A stretch of 64,000 nucleotides of DNA from Jatrophihabitans sp964252635 (lineage in GTDB: Bacteria > Actinomycetota > Actinomycetes > Mycobacteriales > Jatrophihabitantaceae). The notes under the pieces are model-generated. The model was not told the DNA's origin. It was given only the letters and a program-made list of their open reading frames with translations, and searched no databases. Position numbers and translations under genes: made by a program. Positions 35,972 through 43,973 of the stretch are shown here, one piece after another (positions within the stretch are counted from its first letter, which is position 1; each line of letters opens with the position of its first letter). The stretch covers positions 41,792-105,791 of the forward strand of contig NZ_CAXUNP010000010.1 of the NCBI RefSeq assembly GCF_964252635.1, written 5' to 3'.

Positions 35972-37348
35972 TCAGACGCCTACGGCCTTCTCCAGGCCGG
36001 CCAGCTCGTCGTCGAGATAGGTCAGCAACCGCTGCAGGTGCGGCACGGTACGGCGGCAGCCGGTGAGCCCGAACGCGATCTCGTCGGAGTACGTGGTGCA
36101 GGTGATGTTCAGGCCCTGGCCGTCCAGCGCGATGGACAGCGGGTACAGGCCGTCCAGGCGCGCGCCGTTCCAGTACAGCGGCTCGGTGGGGCCGGGCACG
36201 TTGGAGATGATCACGTTGAACGGCGGCCGCACCCGGTCGGTGAGCCGCAGCGCCGGCCACACCGCCAGCGGGCTGACGCCGAGCGCGCTCATGGCCAGGA
36301 TCTGCGGCTGGCTCATCCCCCGCAGGGACGCCTTGCCGTCGGTCATCGAGGCATGCACAGTGGCCAGCCGCTCCGCGGGGTCGTCCAGGTCGGTGCCGAG
36401 CCGGCACATGACGGCGCCGACCGCGTTACCGCCACCGTCGCTCTCCTTGGACTCCGAGTCGTGCAGGGACACCGGGACCATCGCGACGAGCGACTGCTCG
36501 GGCAGCTGCTCGAGCCCCGACATGTAGGTGCGCAGCGCGCCGGAGCACATGGCGAGCACCACGTCGTTCAGGGTCACGTCCGAGGCCTTGGCGACCTGCC
36601 GCAGGCGCTCCATGGGCCATGACTGGCCCGCGAACCGCCGCGAGCCGGTGATGTCGACGTTGAGCATCGAGCGCGGGGCGTTCAGTGAGACCGAGCCGCC
36701 CTGGTCGCGCAGCGCATTCAGGGCCGTGCGGGCCAGCGCCGGCGCGAGCCCGGCGACCTCGCCGGCCACGCCGACGGCCTCCTTGACGGGGCTGCGGCGA
36801 CCCGACGACGACCGTGCCCTGCGGGTGTTGTCGTACGGCGCCCAGGGTGCCTTCATGCCGCGCTCGTCGGGGTCGGTGCTCAGCGTCTTCGGCATCAGGC
36901 GCATGGCCGACACCCCGTCGAGCAACGCGTGGTGCACCTTGAAGTAGAGCGCGTACCGGCCGTCCTCCAGCCCCTCGATCAGGTGCATCTCCCAGAGGGG
37001 GCGCTTGCGGTCGAGCAGGGTCGAGTGCAGCCGCGAGCACAGGGCGAGCAGGTCGCGGATCTTGCCGGGCTGCGGCAGCGCGCTGCGGCGCACGTGGTGC
37101 TCGATGTCGAAGGAGTCGTCGGTGGTCCAGCCCCACTGCCCCAGGGTGGTCAGCGACCGCTTGGGCCGCTTGAGGAAAAGCGGCGCGACCTCGCCGTCCT
37201 CGATGGCCTCCTCGAACAGGGCGCGGATGTCCAGCGCGGTCGCGCCCTTGGGCGGCAGGTAGAGCTGCAGGCTGGCGACGTGCATCGGGTTGTCGCGGGT
37301 CTCGGCGAGCAGGAACATCGAGCTCGTCGGCGACATCGGCAGCAACAT
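35972..37348 (-). CDS. WS/DGAT-type wax ester synthase/diacylglycerol acyltransferase
   Basis: 458 residues. It begins MLLPMSPTSSMFLLAETRDNPMHVASLQL and carries the catalytic VHHALLDGVSAM (HHxxxDG), then FNVIISNVPGPTEPLYWNG, the conserved NVPGP motif of the family. These enzymes use acyl-CoA to make triacylglycerols or wax esters for storage. Actinomycetes usually carry several paralogues. I chose the ATG at 37348; an in-frame ATG at 37336 is equally possible. It is convergent with the ephD-like gene, 10 bp apart, which adds to a lipid theme. Confidence 0.93.
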   Translation of the reverse strand: MLLPMSPTSSMFLLAETRDNPMHVASLQLYLPPKGATALDIRALFEEAIEDGEVAPLFLKRPKRSLTTLGQWGWTTDDSFDIEHHVRRSALPQPGKIRDLLALCSRLHSTLLDRKRPLWEMHLIEGLEDGRYALYFKVHHALLDGVSAMRLMPKTLSTDPDERGMKAPWAPYDNTRRARSSSGRRSPVKEAVGVAGEVAGLAPALARTALNALRDQGGSVSLNAPRSMLNVDITGSRRFAGQSWPMERLRQVAKASDVTLNDVVLAMCSGALRTYMSGLEQLPEQSLVAMVPVSLHDSESKESDGGGNAVGAVMCRLGTDLDDPAERLATVHASMTDGKASLRGMSQPQILAMSALGVSPLAVWPALRLTDRVRPPFNVIISNVPGPTEPLYWNGARLDGLYPLSIALDGQGLNITCTTYSDEIAFGLTGCRRTVPHLQRLLTYLDDELAGLEKAVGV

Positions 37349-37473
37349 GCCCGCATCTTGCCCGGTGCCGACGCGATCTACCACTCGGACGGGCCCGGTC
37401 GGTGGACGGGCCGGGCGGGCCGGTGGTTGGCTCGACACGACAGCAGCACACCGACTCGGGAAAGGGTGCGGAC

Positions 37474-37668
37474 ATGGTCGACTTCGACGCGTTGCGCCAC
37501 AAGGCCAAGGACTTCATCGACAAGAACGAGGACAAGATCGACAAGGGCGTCGACAAGGCGGCGGACGCGGCCGGCAAGCGCTTCGGCCACGACGGCCAGA
37601 TCGACAAGGCGGCCGACAAGATCAAGGACTTCACAGGTGACCGGGACGAACCCGAGCACAGAGGGTAG
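37474..37668 (+). CDS. MT0933-like antitoxin family protein
   Basis: 64 residues from an ATG at 37474, highly charged and helical: DFDALRHKAKDFIDKNEDKI, then repeats of K-x-x-D-K-x-x-D-K. This matches the MT0933 (Rv0909) family, annotated as the antitoxin of the Rv0909-Rv0910 pair. No START-domain toxin partner of the Rv0910 type lies next to it, so a toxin-antitoxin role is not supported here. The Lys/Asp heptad pattern alone is common in stress proteins. A GGAAAGGG stretch lies 7 nt upstream. Confidence 0.65.
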   Translation: MVDFDALRHKAKDFIDKNEDKIDKGVDKAADAAGKRFGHDGQIDKAADKIKDFTGDRDEPEHRG

Positions 37669-37725
37669 TCTCCGCTCACCGTCCGTATCCGGCAAGGACG
37701 GCCGGCCCGCTGTGGAACGGTCGGG

Positions 37726-38670
37726 TCAGGGCAGGGGCGCCGGCGCCACGTGGATCTCCCCGTGCGCGTCGGCGCACTCCGCCGCGTTGTGCCCGGCGGC
37801 GTCGACGTGGTCGGCCTGCAGGGTGACGTGCCCGATCGACCACTGCTCGGCCAGGACGCTCCGCAGCCGGGCCGACACCGCGTGGCAGTCGAACTCGGGG
37901 TCGACCAGGACGTGGGCCGACACCGCGGTCTCGGTGGTCCCGATCATCCAGACGTGCAGGTCGTGCACCTCGGCCACCCCGGCCGTGGCCACCAGGGACG
38001 CCGCGACGCCGGCGGGGTCGGTGTCGCGGGGTGCGGCCTCGAGGAACACCCGTCCGGCCGCCCGCACCAGCCCCAGGCCCGTCCAGGCCATCAGCGCGGC
38101 GACGACGAACGTGGCGACGGCGTCGGCCCGCAGCCAGCCCGTGGCCAGCACCACGACGCCCGAGACCAGGGTCGCGCCGAACGCCCAGATGTCGCTGACG
38201 AGGTGGGCGAGCACGCCGCGGACGTTGAGCCCGGAGCGGTCGGCGCGGCCGGCCAGCCAGGTCGCGAGCACGTTGATGACAGCACCGATCGCGGCGACGA
38301 CCACGACCACACCGCCCTGCACGGGCGACGGGTCGAACAGACGGCGCACGCCCTCGACGACGAACCACACAGCCAGCAGCAGCAGGGTGATGCCGTTGGC
38401 CTGGCCAGAGAGCGCATCGACCCGGGTGAAGCCGTAGGTGAACGCGCCCCGCGCTGGGCGTTCGGCGATCCGGGAGGCGACCACGGCCAGGCCCAGCGCG
38501 GCGGCGTCGGTGAGCATGTGCCCGGCGTCGGCGACGAGCGCGAGCGAGTGGGCGAGCAGGCCGGCCACCACCTCGGCGACCATGAACACGACGATGACGG
38601 CGAGCGCGGCGAGCAGCCAGCGTCGATCGCTCGTGCCGCCGCGGGCGTGCGCGGCGTGATCGTGTCCCAT
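37726..38670 (-). CDS. Cation diffusion facilitator (CzcD/ZitB-like) efflux transporter
   Basis: 314 residues from ATG at 38670 (ATG at 38679 is also in frame). It begins GHDHAAHARGG, a His-containing N-terminus typical for metal binding. Six membrane segments include HSLALVADAGHMLTDAAALGLAV with the HxxxD site of CDF proteins. The C-terminal cytoplasmic domain starts after AAPRDTDPAG with the sequence VHDLHVWMIGTTETAVSAH. It exports Zn2+, Co2+ or Cd2+ against protons. No metal regulator is adjacent. It is divergent in role from the zinc importer 4 kb away. Confidence 0.92.
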   Translation of the reverse strand: MGHDHAAHARGGTSDRRWLLAALAVIVVFMVAEVVAGLLAHSLALVADAGHMLTDAAALGLAVVASRIAERPARGAFTYGFTRVDALSGQANGITLLLLAVWFVVEGVRRLFDPSPVQGGVVVVVAAIGAVINVLATWLAGRADRSGLNVRGVLAHLVSDIWAFGATLVSGVVVLATGWLRADAVATFVVAALMAWTGLGLVRAAGRVFLEAAPRDTDPAGVAASLVATAGVAEVHDLHVWMIGTTETAVSAHVLVDPEFDCHAVSARLRSVLAEQWSIGHVTLQADHVDAAGHNAAECADAHGEIHVAPAPLP

Positions 38671-38719
38671 GGTCACCATGGTCCCACCGGGCCCGGCGGC
38701 CTGCCAGCGACCGGGCCGG

Positions 38720-40156
38720 TCACCAGCCGGTGTGCAGCGGCCGTCCCTCGGCGTAGCCGGCCGAGCTCTGCACCCCGACGACGGCGCGGTCGTGCAGGTC
38801 GGCGAGGGAGGCCGCCCCGGCGTAGGTGCAGGCCGAGCGCACCCCGGCCGTGATGGCGTCGATGAGGTCCTCGACGCCCGGCCGGGCCGGGTCCAGGAAC
38901 ATCCGCCCGCTGGAGATGCCCTCCTCGAACAATGCCTTGCGCGCCCGCTCGAACGGGGTCTCGCTGCTCGTGCGGCTGGCGACCGCGCGGGCCGAGGCCA
39001 TGCCGAAGCTGTCCTTGTAGGCCCGACCGTCCGGCGCGACGTGCAGGTCGCCCGGCGACTCGTAGGTCCCCGCGAACCAGGAGCCGATCATGACCGACGA
39101 CGCTCCGGCGGCCAGCGCCAGGGCGACGTCGCGCGGGTGCCGCACTCCCCCGTCGGCCCAGACGTGCCGACCCAGCTCGCGGGCGGTATCGGCGCACTCG
39201 AGCACGGCGGAGAACTGCGGACGCCCGACGCCGGTCATCATCCGGGTGGTGCACATCGCGCCGGGGCCCACGCCGACCTTGACGATGTCCGCGCCCGCGG
39301 CGATCAGCTCACGGGTGCCCTCGGCCGACACGACGTTGCCCGCGACGACGGGGACGGCCGGGTCGAGCGCGCGGACGGCCTGCAGCGCCTCGATCATCCG
39401 TTGCTGGTGCCCGTGCGCGGTGTCGAGCACGAGCACGTCGATGCCGGTGTCGAGCAGTTCGGCGGCCCGGCTCTTGACGTCGCCGTTGACGCCCATCGCG
39501 GCGGCGACGCGCAGCCGGCCGGAGGCGTCCACCGCCGGACGGTAGATGGTGGAGCGCAGCGCGCCGGTGCGGGTGAGGATGCCGATCAGCCGGCCGGTGC
39601 CGTCGACGACCGGGGCGAGCTTGCGGCGCTGGCGGTCGAGCTCGGTGAACGCCTGCGCGGGGTCGAGGCCTGCGGACAGGGTCAGCGGTTCCGGGCTCAT
39701 GACCTGCTCGAGCTGGGCGAACCGCTCGGCGCCGGCGCAGTCGGCCTCGGTGACCACACCGACGGGCCGCTGCTGCTCGTCGACCACGACGAGCGCACCG
39801 TGCGAGCGTTTGGGCAGCAGGGCCACCGCGTCGCTGACCGTGCTGTGCGGCGAGAGGGTGATGGCGGTGTCGACGACGAGGTCGCGCTGCTTGACCCAGT
39901 CGACCACCTCGCGGACCACGTCGACGGGGATGTCCTGCGGCAGCACCGTGAGGCCGCCGCGGCGGGCGACCGTCTCGGCCATCCGGCGCCCGGCCACCGC
40001 GGTCATGTTCGCCACGACCAGCGGGATCGTCGCCCCGCTACCGTCCGAGGTGGACAGGTCGACGTCGAAACGGGAGCCGACGTCGGAGCGGGCAGGGACC
40101 ATGAAGACGTCGTCGTAGGTCAGCTCGAACGACGCGGGGTTTCCGAGGAAGCGCAC
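38720..40156 (-). CDS. guaB1: GMP reductase-like IMPDH family protein with CBS domains (GuaB1)
   Basis: 478 residues. It has the IMPDH-type barrel interrupted by two CBS domains (about 90-205). The catalytic-loop segment is VGVGPGAMCTTRMMTGVGRPQ with the active Cys; the conserved flap end AYKDSFGMASARAV is present. Mycobacterial GuaB1 (Rv1843c/MSMEG homologues) is a GMP reductase rather than an IMP dehydrogenase, with CBS domains that respond to purine nucleotides. This sequence starts MRFLGNPASFELTYDDVFMVP as in that group. It would return GMP to IMP for purine balance. Confidence 0.92.
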   Translation of the reverse strand: MRFLGNPASFELTYDDVFMVPARSDVGSRFDVDLSTSDGSGATIPLVVANMTAVAGRRMAETVARRGGLTVLPQDIPVDVVREVVDWVKQRDLVVDTAITLSPHSTVSDAVALLPKRSHGALVVVDEQQRPVGVVTEADCAGAERFAQLEQVMSPEPLTLSAGLDPAQAFTELDRQRRKLAPVVDGTGRLIGILTRTGALRSTIYRPAVDASGRLRVAAAMGVNGDVKSRAAELLDTGIDVLVLDTAHGHQQRMIEALQAVRALDPAVPVVAGNVVSAEGTRELIAAGADIVKVGVGPGAMCTTRMMTGVGRPQFSAVLECADTARELGRHVWADGGVRHPRDVALALAAGASSVMIGSWFAGTYESPGDLHVAPDGRAYKDSFGMASARAVASRTSSETPFERARKALFEEGISSGRMFLDPARPGVEDLIDAITAGVRSACTYAGAASLADLHDRAVVGVQSSAGYAEGRPLHTGW

Positions 40157-40272
40157 GGTCGTAGAACGGTAGTCCGTGACGCCGCGTTCCGCTCGGCCCC
40201 TACGGTGATGAGCGACGCTTGCGGAGCGAACGACGGCACGGCGGTTCGCCGGCCCGAACGAAGTGAGGGCGC

Positions 40273-40737
40273 ATGCTGGCGGTCTTCGACATCGACGGGG
40301 TCGTCGCCGACGTGCGGCACCGCCTGCACCACCTCGAGCACTGGCACGCGTGGGACGAGTTCTTCGACGCAGCGCAGGACGACCCGCTGCTCGACGAGGG
40401 CCTCAGGCTGGTTACGGATCTGAAACGCGAGCACGACGTCGTCTGGTTGACGGGACGTCCGGAGTGGTTACGCGGTGTCACCGAACGCTGGCTGCGCGCG
40501 CACGACCTCCCGGCCCACGAGGTGCACATGCGGCCCTCGGGCGACTACCGCCCGGCCCGGTTCTACAGGCTTGACGTGCTGCGGGAGCTGCGCCCGCGCG
40601 GCGTGGCCGCGCTCATCGACGATGACGACGAGGTCGTGCAGGCCGCGCGACACGCCGGATTCCCGGCAGTACTTGCTGATTGGGTCCCGTGTAACCGGGT
40701 GCTGCGGCGGGCCCAGGAACGCGACGGCCGGACGTGA
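40273..40737 (+). CDS. HAD-superfamily phosphatase (polynucleotide kinase phosphatase-like)
   Basis: 154 residues. The N-terminal nucleophile motif is VFDIDGVVADVRHRL, and the C-terminal acidic motif IDDDDEVVQAARHAGFPAVLADW. The middle has VVWLTGRPEWLRGVTERWL and the MRPSGDYRPARFYRL segment seen in the PNKP-like and secreted acid-phosphatase HAD type. It may remove 3' phosphates from nucleic acid ends or a small phosphate ester. The ATG at 40273 follows a GTGAGGG site. It is divergent from guaB1 and followed by the only gap with an AT-rich stretch in this part. Confidence 0.8.
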   Translation: MLAVFDIDGVVADVRHRLHHLEHWHAWDEFFDAAQDDPLLDEGLRLVTDLKREHDVVWLTGRPEWLRGVTERWLRAHDLPAHEVHMRPSGDYRPARFYRLDVLRELRPRGVAALIDDDDEVVQAARHAGFPAVLADWVPCNRVLRRAQERDGRT

Positions 40738-40776
40738 TGTCCGGTTCGGCAGCATGTTGCATCACGAATTGGTAAC

Positions 40777-40791
40777 GGTCTAACACAGACC
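40777..40791. promoter_or_regulatory. Inverted repeat GGTCT-AACAC-AGACC upstream of the DUF5999 gene
   Basis: A short inverted repeat lies in an AT-rich gap (40738-40913) with no gene. The arms are 5 bp and perfect with a 5-bp spacer, extended by flanking TTGGT/ACCAA. It is 123 bp upstream of the DUF5999 start and could be an operator or part of its promoter; this is speculative. No other feature is seen in the gap. Confidence 0.35.
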
Positions 40792-40913
40792 AAACACAAT
40801 CGTGCGACATCGTGTCTTCATGGGAACTGAAGAACCGAGCGGCGGTGCTTTACATCAAGAAAATCGAGCGCACACTGGTCCCAGCCCCACCGAAAGCGAT
40901 TACAGGACACGAC

Positions 40914-41180
40914 ATGATCAACACATCGATCACCAGCGAGGACCCGGCCGTCACCCCGGCCGGCCACACCTGTCGCCACACCCCGTGCTGCCCCGCGGCC
41001 GACGACTTTGACCGCGACGCGGCCCATGTCGTCTCCGCCCGGCCGGAGCAGGGCTGGAGCCTGCTGTGCAACGGCGTCGTCGTCTTCGAGGACTTCGGCG
41101 AGCTGCTGCCGAACGGGCAGAGCATCGACTCACGCCGGGTCGACCTGCTCGCGGCCTCCCCGCACCGTCGCAGCGCCTGA
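40914..41180 (+). CDS. DUF5999 family small Cys/His protein
   Basis: 88 residues. The core GHTCRHTPCCPAADDFDRDAAHVVSARPEQGWSLLCNGVVVFEDFGELLPNGQ matches DUF5999, a small family known from Streptomyces and relatives, with unknown function. The start at 40914 is preceded by AGGA. The cluster C-R-H-T-P-C-C could bind a metal such as zinc, and the gene lies convergent with and overlapping the zinc-transporter operon by 51 bp (41130-41180). A functional link to zinc is therefore an inference from both facts. Confidence 0.75.
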   Translation: MINTSITSEDPAVTPAGHTCRHTPCCPAADDFDRDAAHVVSARPEQGWSLLCNGVVVFEDFGELLPNGQSIDSRRVDLLAASPHRRSA

Positions 41181-42011
41181 CGCCACCGCCGGCCGCGCCC
41201 GGCGCCTCGGGCGCAACCGCGCCCCCACGACCCGCGACACCAGGTACAACCCGAAGCTGATCGTCGTGATCGGCACGCTGGGCGTCACGTCCACCGCCAG
41301 GCTGGTGAGGATCCCCCCGTCGGCGGCCACCAGCGCGATCACCACCGACACCGCCGTGACCACCAGCGGGCTCGCCGACAGCCGGTGGGCCGCCGCCGCC
41401 GGCGTGATCACCAGGCACAGCACCAGCGTCGTGCCGACGATCTGCGCCGCCTCGGTCACGGTCAGGGCCAGTAGCACCAGGAAGACCAGGCCGACCAGCC
41501 GCACCGGCACCCCCCGCGCCTGGGCCAGCTCCGGGTCGACGGAGGCGAACAGCAGCGGCCGGTAGATCACCAGCGTCACGGCCAGCACGCCGACCGCGAT
41601 CCCGACCAGCACCCAGATCTCGGTGGTGCTGACCCCGAAGATCTGACCGAACAACAACCGCGTCGCCTGCGACGCAAAGTTGTGCATCAGACCCAGCAGG
41701 TACACGCCGACACCGAGCCCGAAGGCCAGGGTGACGCCGATCGCGGCGTCGCGTTCGTGGTCGCGGGCACCCAGCCCGGCAATGGCCGTCGCCACGACCA
41801 GGCTCCCCAGGATGGCCCCCAGCAGCGCGTCGTCGAACAGCAGCAGGCCGGCCGCGGCGCCGGTGAACGACAGCTCGGAGACGCCGTGGACGGCGAAGGC
41901 GGCGTGCCGGGTGATGACGAAGGGGCCGAGCACGCCGCTGACGACCGCCACCAGCGAGGCCGCGATGAACGCGTGCTGCACGGCCGGCAGACCCAGCAGG
42001 AAGCCGATCAT
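41130..42011 (-). CDS. znuB: Zinc ABC transporter permease
   Basis: 293 residues with about eight membrane segments; ABC-3 family. Characteristic are FVITRHAAFAVHGVSELSFTGAAAGLLL, LFGQIFGVSTTEIWVLVGIA and TEAAQIVGTTLVLCLVITPAAAAHRL. These match metal-ion permeases of the ZnuB/AdcB group. The ATG at 42011 overlaps the ATPase stop by ATGA. The 3' end overlaps the convergent DUF5999 gene by 51 bp. The long frame upstream is a shadow of the ATPase gene. Confidence 0.92.
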   Translation of the reverse strand: MIGFLLGLPAVQHAFIAASLVAVVSGVLGPFVITRHAAFAVHGVSELSFTGAAAGLLLFDDALLGAILGSLVVATAIAGLGARDHERDAAIGVTLAFGLGVGVYLLGLMHNFASQATRLLFGQIFGVSTTEIWVLVGIAVGVLAVTLVIYRPLLFASVDPELAQARGVPVRLVGLVFLVLLALTVTEAAQIVGTTLVLCLVITPAAAAHRLSASPLVVTAVSVVIALVAADGGILTSLAVDVTPSVPITTISFGLYLVSRVVGARLRPRRRARPAVASGAATVRGGREQVDPA

Positions 42012-42895
42012 CGGCCGATCCCGCCGTGCGCCTCGCCGTGCACCCCGTGGTCGTGCCCGTGGTCGCGCTCGTGGTCGTCGCCGTGGGCGTGGTGGTGGTG
42101 CCCGCCGTCGGTCTCGGCGTGCGCCGAGTCCGGGGCGCCGACCACGACGATCCGGTCCCGAACGCGCAGGACGTCGATCTGCGTCCCGTAGAGCTCGCTG
42201 AGGCGCTCGGTGGTCATGACCTCGTCCGGTGTGCCGACCGTCCACCGGCTGCCGACGAGGTACAGCACCCGGTCGACGTACGGCAGGATCGGGTTGATCT
42301 CGTGGGTCACGAAGACAACGGACGTGCCGGCGGCACGCCGACGCTCGTCGATGAGGCCGCTAGTGCTCTGCTGGTGCTGCAGGTCGAGGCTCAGCAACGG
42401 CTCGTCGCAGAGCAGGACCTGCGGGTCGCCGAGCAGCGACTGGGCGATGCGCAACCGCTGCTGCTCGCCGCCGGACAACGTGCCCAGCGGCGCGTCGGCG
42501 TACGCCCCGGCGCCGACCTCGTCGATCACGCGGTCCACCGCGGCGCGAGTGTCGCGTCCGGCGCGCCCGATGCCCCAGTGGTGACCGTCCTGACCCAACC
42601 GGACGAGGTCCCGCCCGCGCAGCGGCACGTCCCGGTCGAACGCCTTCTGCTGCGGGATGTAGCCGACTAGGTCGCTCCCCCGGTGCGGCACCCGTCCGCA
42701 CACCTCGACCGTGCCGTGCCAGAGCGGCTGCAGGCCCAGCAGCACCTTGAGCAGGGTGGTCTTGCCGCTGCCGTTCGGGCCGAGCACGGCAACGAACTCG
42801 GCCGGGGCGACGTCGAGGTCGAGCCCGCCCCACAGCGTCCGCGCACCGAAGCGCACGCTCGCGTCGCGCAGCTGGACCGTTGGGTCGTCAGCCAC
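42008..42895 (-). CDS. znuC: Zinc ABC transporter ATPase with His-rich C-terminal tail
   Basis: 295 residues. Walker A LGPNGSGKTTLLK, signature TLSGGEQQRLRIAQ, Walker B VLLCDEPLLSLD and switch His in VTHEINPILP are present. After about residue 255 a His/Asp-rich tail follows (GGHHHHAHGDDHERDHGHDH then GVHGEAHGG), with more than ten His in 35 residues. Such tails bind Zn2+ and occur in some ZnuC or ZnuA proteins. It is the second gene of the operon, overlapping the permease by ATGA and the binding protein by 8 bp. Confidence 0.93.
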   Translation of the reverse strand: MADDPTVQLRDASVRFGARTLWGGLDLDVAPAEFVAVLGPNGSGKTTLLKVLLGLQPLWHGTVEVCGRVPHRGSDLVGYIPQQKAFDRDVPLRGRDLVRLGQDGHHWGIGRAGRDTRAAVDRVIDEVGAGAYADAPLGTLSGGEQQRLRIAQSLLGDPQVLLCDEPLLSLDLQHQQSTSGLIDERRRAAGTSVVFVTHEINPILPYVDRVLYLVGSRWTVGTPDEVMTTERLSELYGTQIDVLRVRDRIVVVGAPDSAHAETDGGHHHHAHGDDHERDHGHDHGVHGEAHGGIGR

Positions 42896-43814
42896 CGAGC
42901 GCCGCCAGCAGGGCGGAGGCCTGGGCGGCCTGCCAGGTCTGGAAGTTCTCGCCCCTGGGCAGGGTCTCGGTGACGTCGACCACCGGCACGTGCGCGTTCC
43001 TGGCCAGCTTCTGCAGCCGGTCGGTCTCGGGATCGGTGACCTGGGTGTTCAGCAGCAGGGTCTTGATCCGGTGACCGGTGACGGCCTGCTCGAAGTGGGC
43101 GTTGTCGCCGGGGCTGGGGTCGGTGCCGTTCTCCAGGGCGAGGGAGAAGCTCTCCGGCGTACCCAGGCTGAGCCCGGCGTCGGTGACGAGGTAACCCGGC
43201 ACCGGTTCGGTGTAGCCCACCGGTGCGCCGGCGTGGCGGGCCCTGATGGCGGCGATGACGCTGCGGACCTTCTGCATCCCGGCGGTGAAGCGCCCGAGGC
43301 CGGCTGCGAAGTCGGCGCGGTGGGCGGGCTGCTTGCGGATCAGGGCGGCCTCGATGGCCTGGGCCGCCTGCAGCGCGTACGCGGTGCGGTACCAGAGGTG
43401 CGGGTTGGCGCCGTTGCTCGCGCCGACGACCTTGCTCACCGTGATCACGTCACCTGCGGGTTTCTTGTCCACGCCCAGCAGGCGGTTCATGAACGGGTCG
43501 TACCCGGCCCCGTTGACGATGACCAGCTTGGCGCGGCTGAGCGTCGACGCGTCGCCCACCGTGCTCTCGTACTCGTGCGGGTCCTGGTTCGGGTCGCTGA
43601 TGATCGAGGTGACGTCGACGTGGTCGCCGCCGACTTGCTCGGCGACGTTGCCCCAGAGGCTCTCGGCCGCAGCCACCTGGACCCGCCCGGCGTGCGTGGT
43701 CTGCGTCGTCGGCAGGTTGTTGCCGGCGCCGCCGCTGGCACTCGAGCAGGAGGCGAGGACGGCCGCCGAGAGGGCGGCCGCGACGGCGGGAGCGATGCGG
43801 CGGGGCAGGTGCAT
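42888..43814 (-). CDS. znuA: Zinc ABC transporter substrate-binding lipoprotein
   Basis: 308 residues. A signal peptide with lipobox LASC (C23) makes it a lipoprotein. The cluster A-I fold shows DPNQDPHEYE with the first His ligand, ANPHLWY with the second, and NGAGYDPFMNRLLG, then NTQVTDPETDRLQKLA near the end. These are the zinc-binding sites of ZnuA/AdcA proteins. It delivers Zn2+ to the ZnuB-ZnuC complex. The ATG at 43814 is chosen for the signal peptide; a Zur-like site lies 20 bp upstream. Confidence 0.93.
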   Translation of the reverse strand: MHLPRRIAPAVAAALSAAVLASCSSASGGAGNNLPTTQTTHAGRVQVAAAESLWGNVAEQVGGDHVDVTSIISDPNQDPHEYESTVGDASTLSRAKLVIVNGAGYDPFMNRLLGVDKKPAGDVITVSKVVGASNGANPHLWYRTAYALQAAQAIEAALIRKQPAHRADFAAGLGRFTAGMQKVRSVIAAIRARHAGAPVGYTEPVPGYLVTDAGLSLGTPESFSLALENGTDPSPGDNAHFEQAVTGHRIKTLLLNTQVTDPETDRLQKLARNAHVPVVDVTETLPRGENFQTWQAAQASALLAALGG

Positions 43815-43833
43815 ACAGAAACCGTACTGGATA

Positions 43834-43848
43834 TGAAAACGATTCCCA
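43834..43848. promoter_or_regulatory. Zur-like operator upstream of znuA
   Basis: TGAAAACGATTCCCA (43834-43848) resembles the actinobacterial Zur box, TGAAAatGATTTTCA in mycobacteria and streptomycetes, differing at four positions. It lies 20-34 bp upstream of the znuA start in an AT-rich stretch. Zinc-dependent repression of znuACB by Zur is therefore likely, although no zur gene is in the window. Confidence 0.6.
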
Positions 43849-43878
43849 ACAAGGCCCCGACGGGACCGCGCATCGAAC

Positions 43879-43929
43879 TGATCAACTGCGGGTCGTGGCT
43901 GCTCAGCGACCAGCAGCCGCAATTGATCA
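43879..43929. repeat. TGATC-type intergenic palindrome, copy 3 (diverged)
   Basis: It starts TGATCAACTGCGG and ends CCGCAATTGATCA, with 12 of 13 outer positions matching. An inner GGCTGCT...AGCAGCC stem is nested. It shares the TGATCAA termini with copy 2 but a different middle. It lies downstream of the aidB-like gene and upstream of the Zur box, so it may terminate aidB transcription. Confidence 0.6.
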
Positions 43930-43973
43930 CCGGAAGAGAGCAGGCGGAAACCGAAACGGCAGCGCCTGCGTCG

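Noticed and set aside
37474..37668. A toxin-antitoxin module
   Set aside because: No toxin gene is adjacent; only the family similarity of the small protein supports it.
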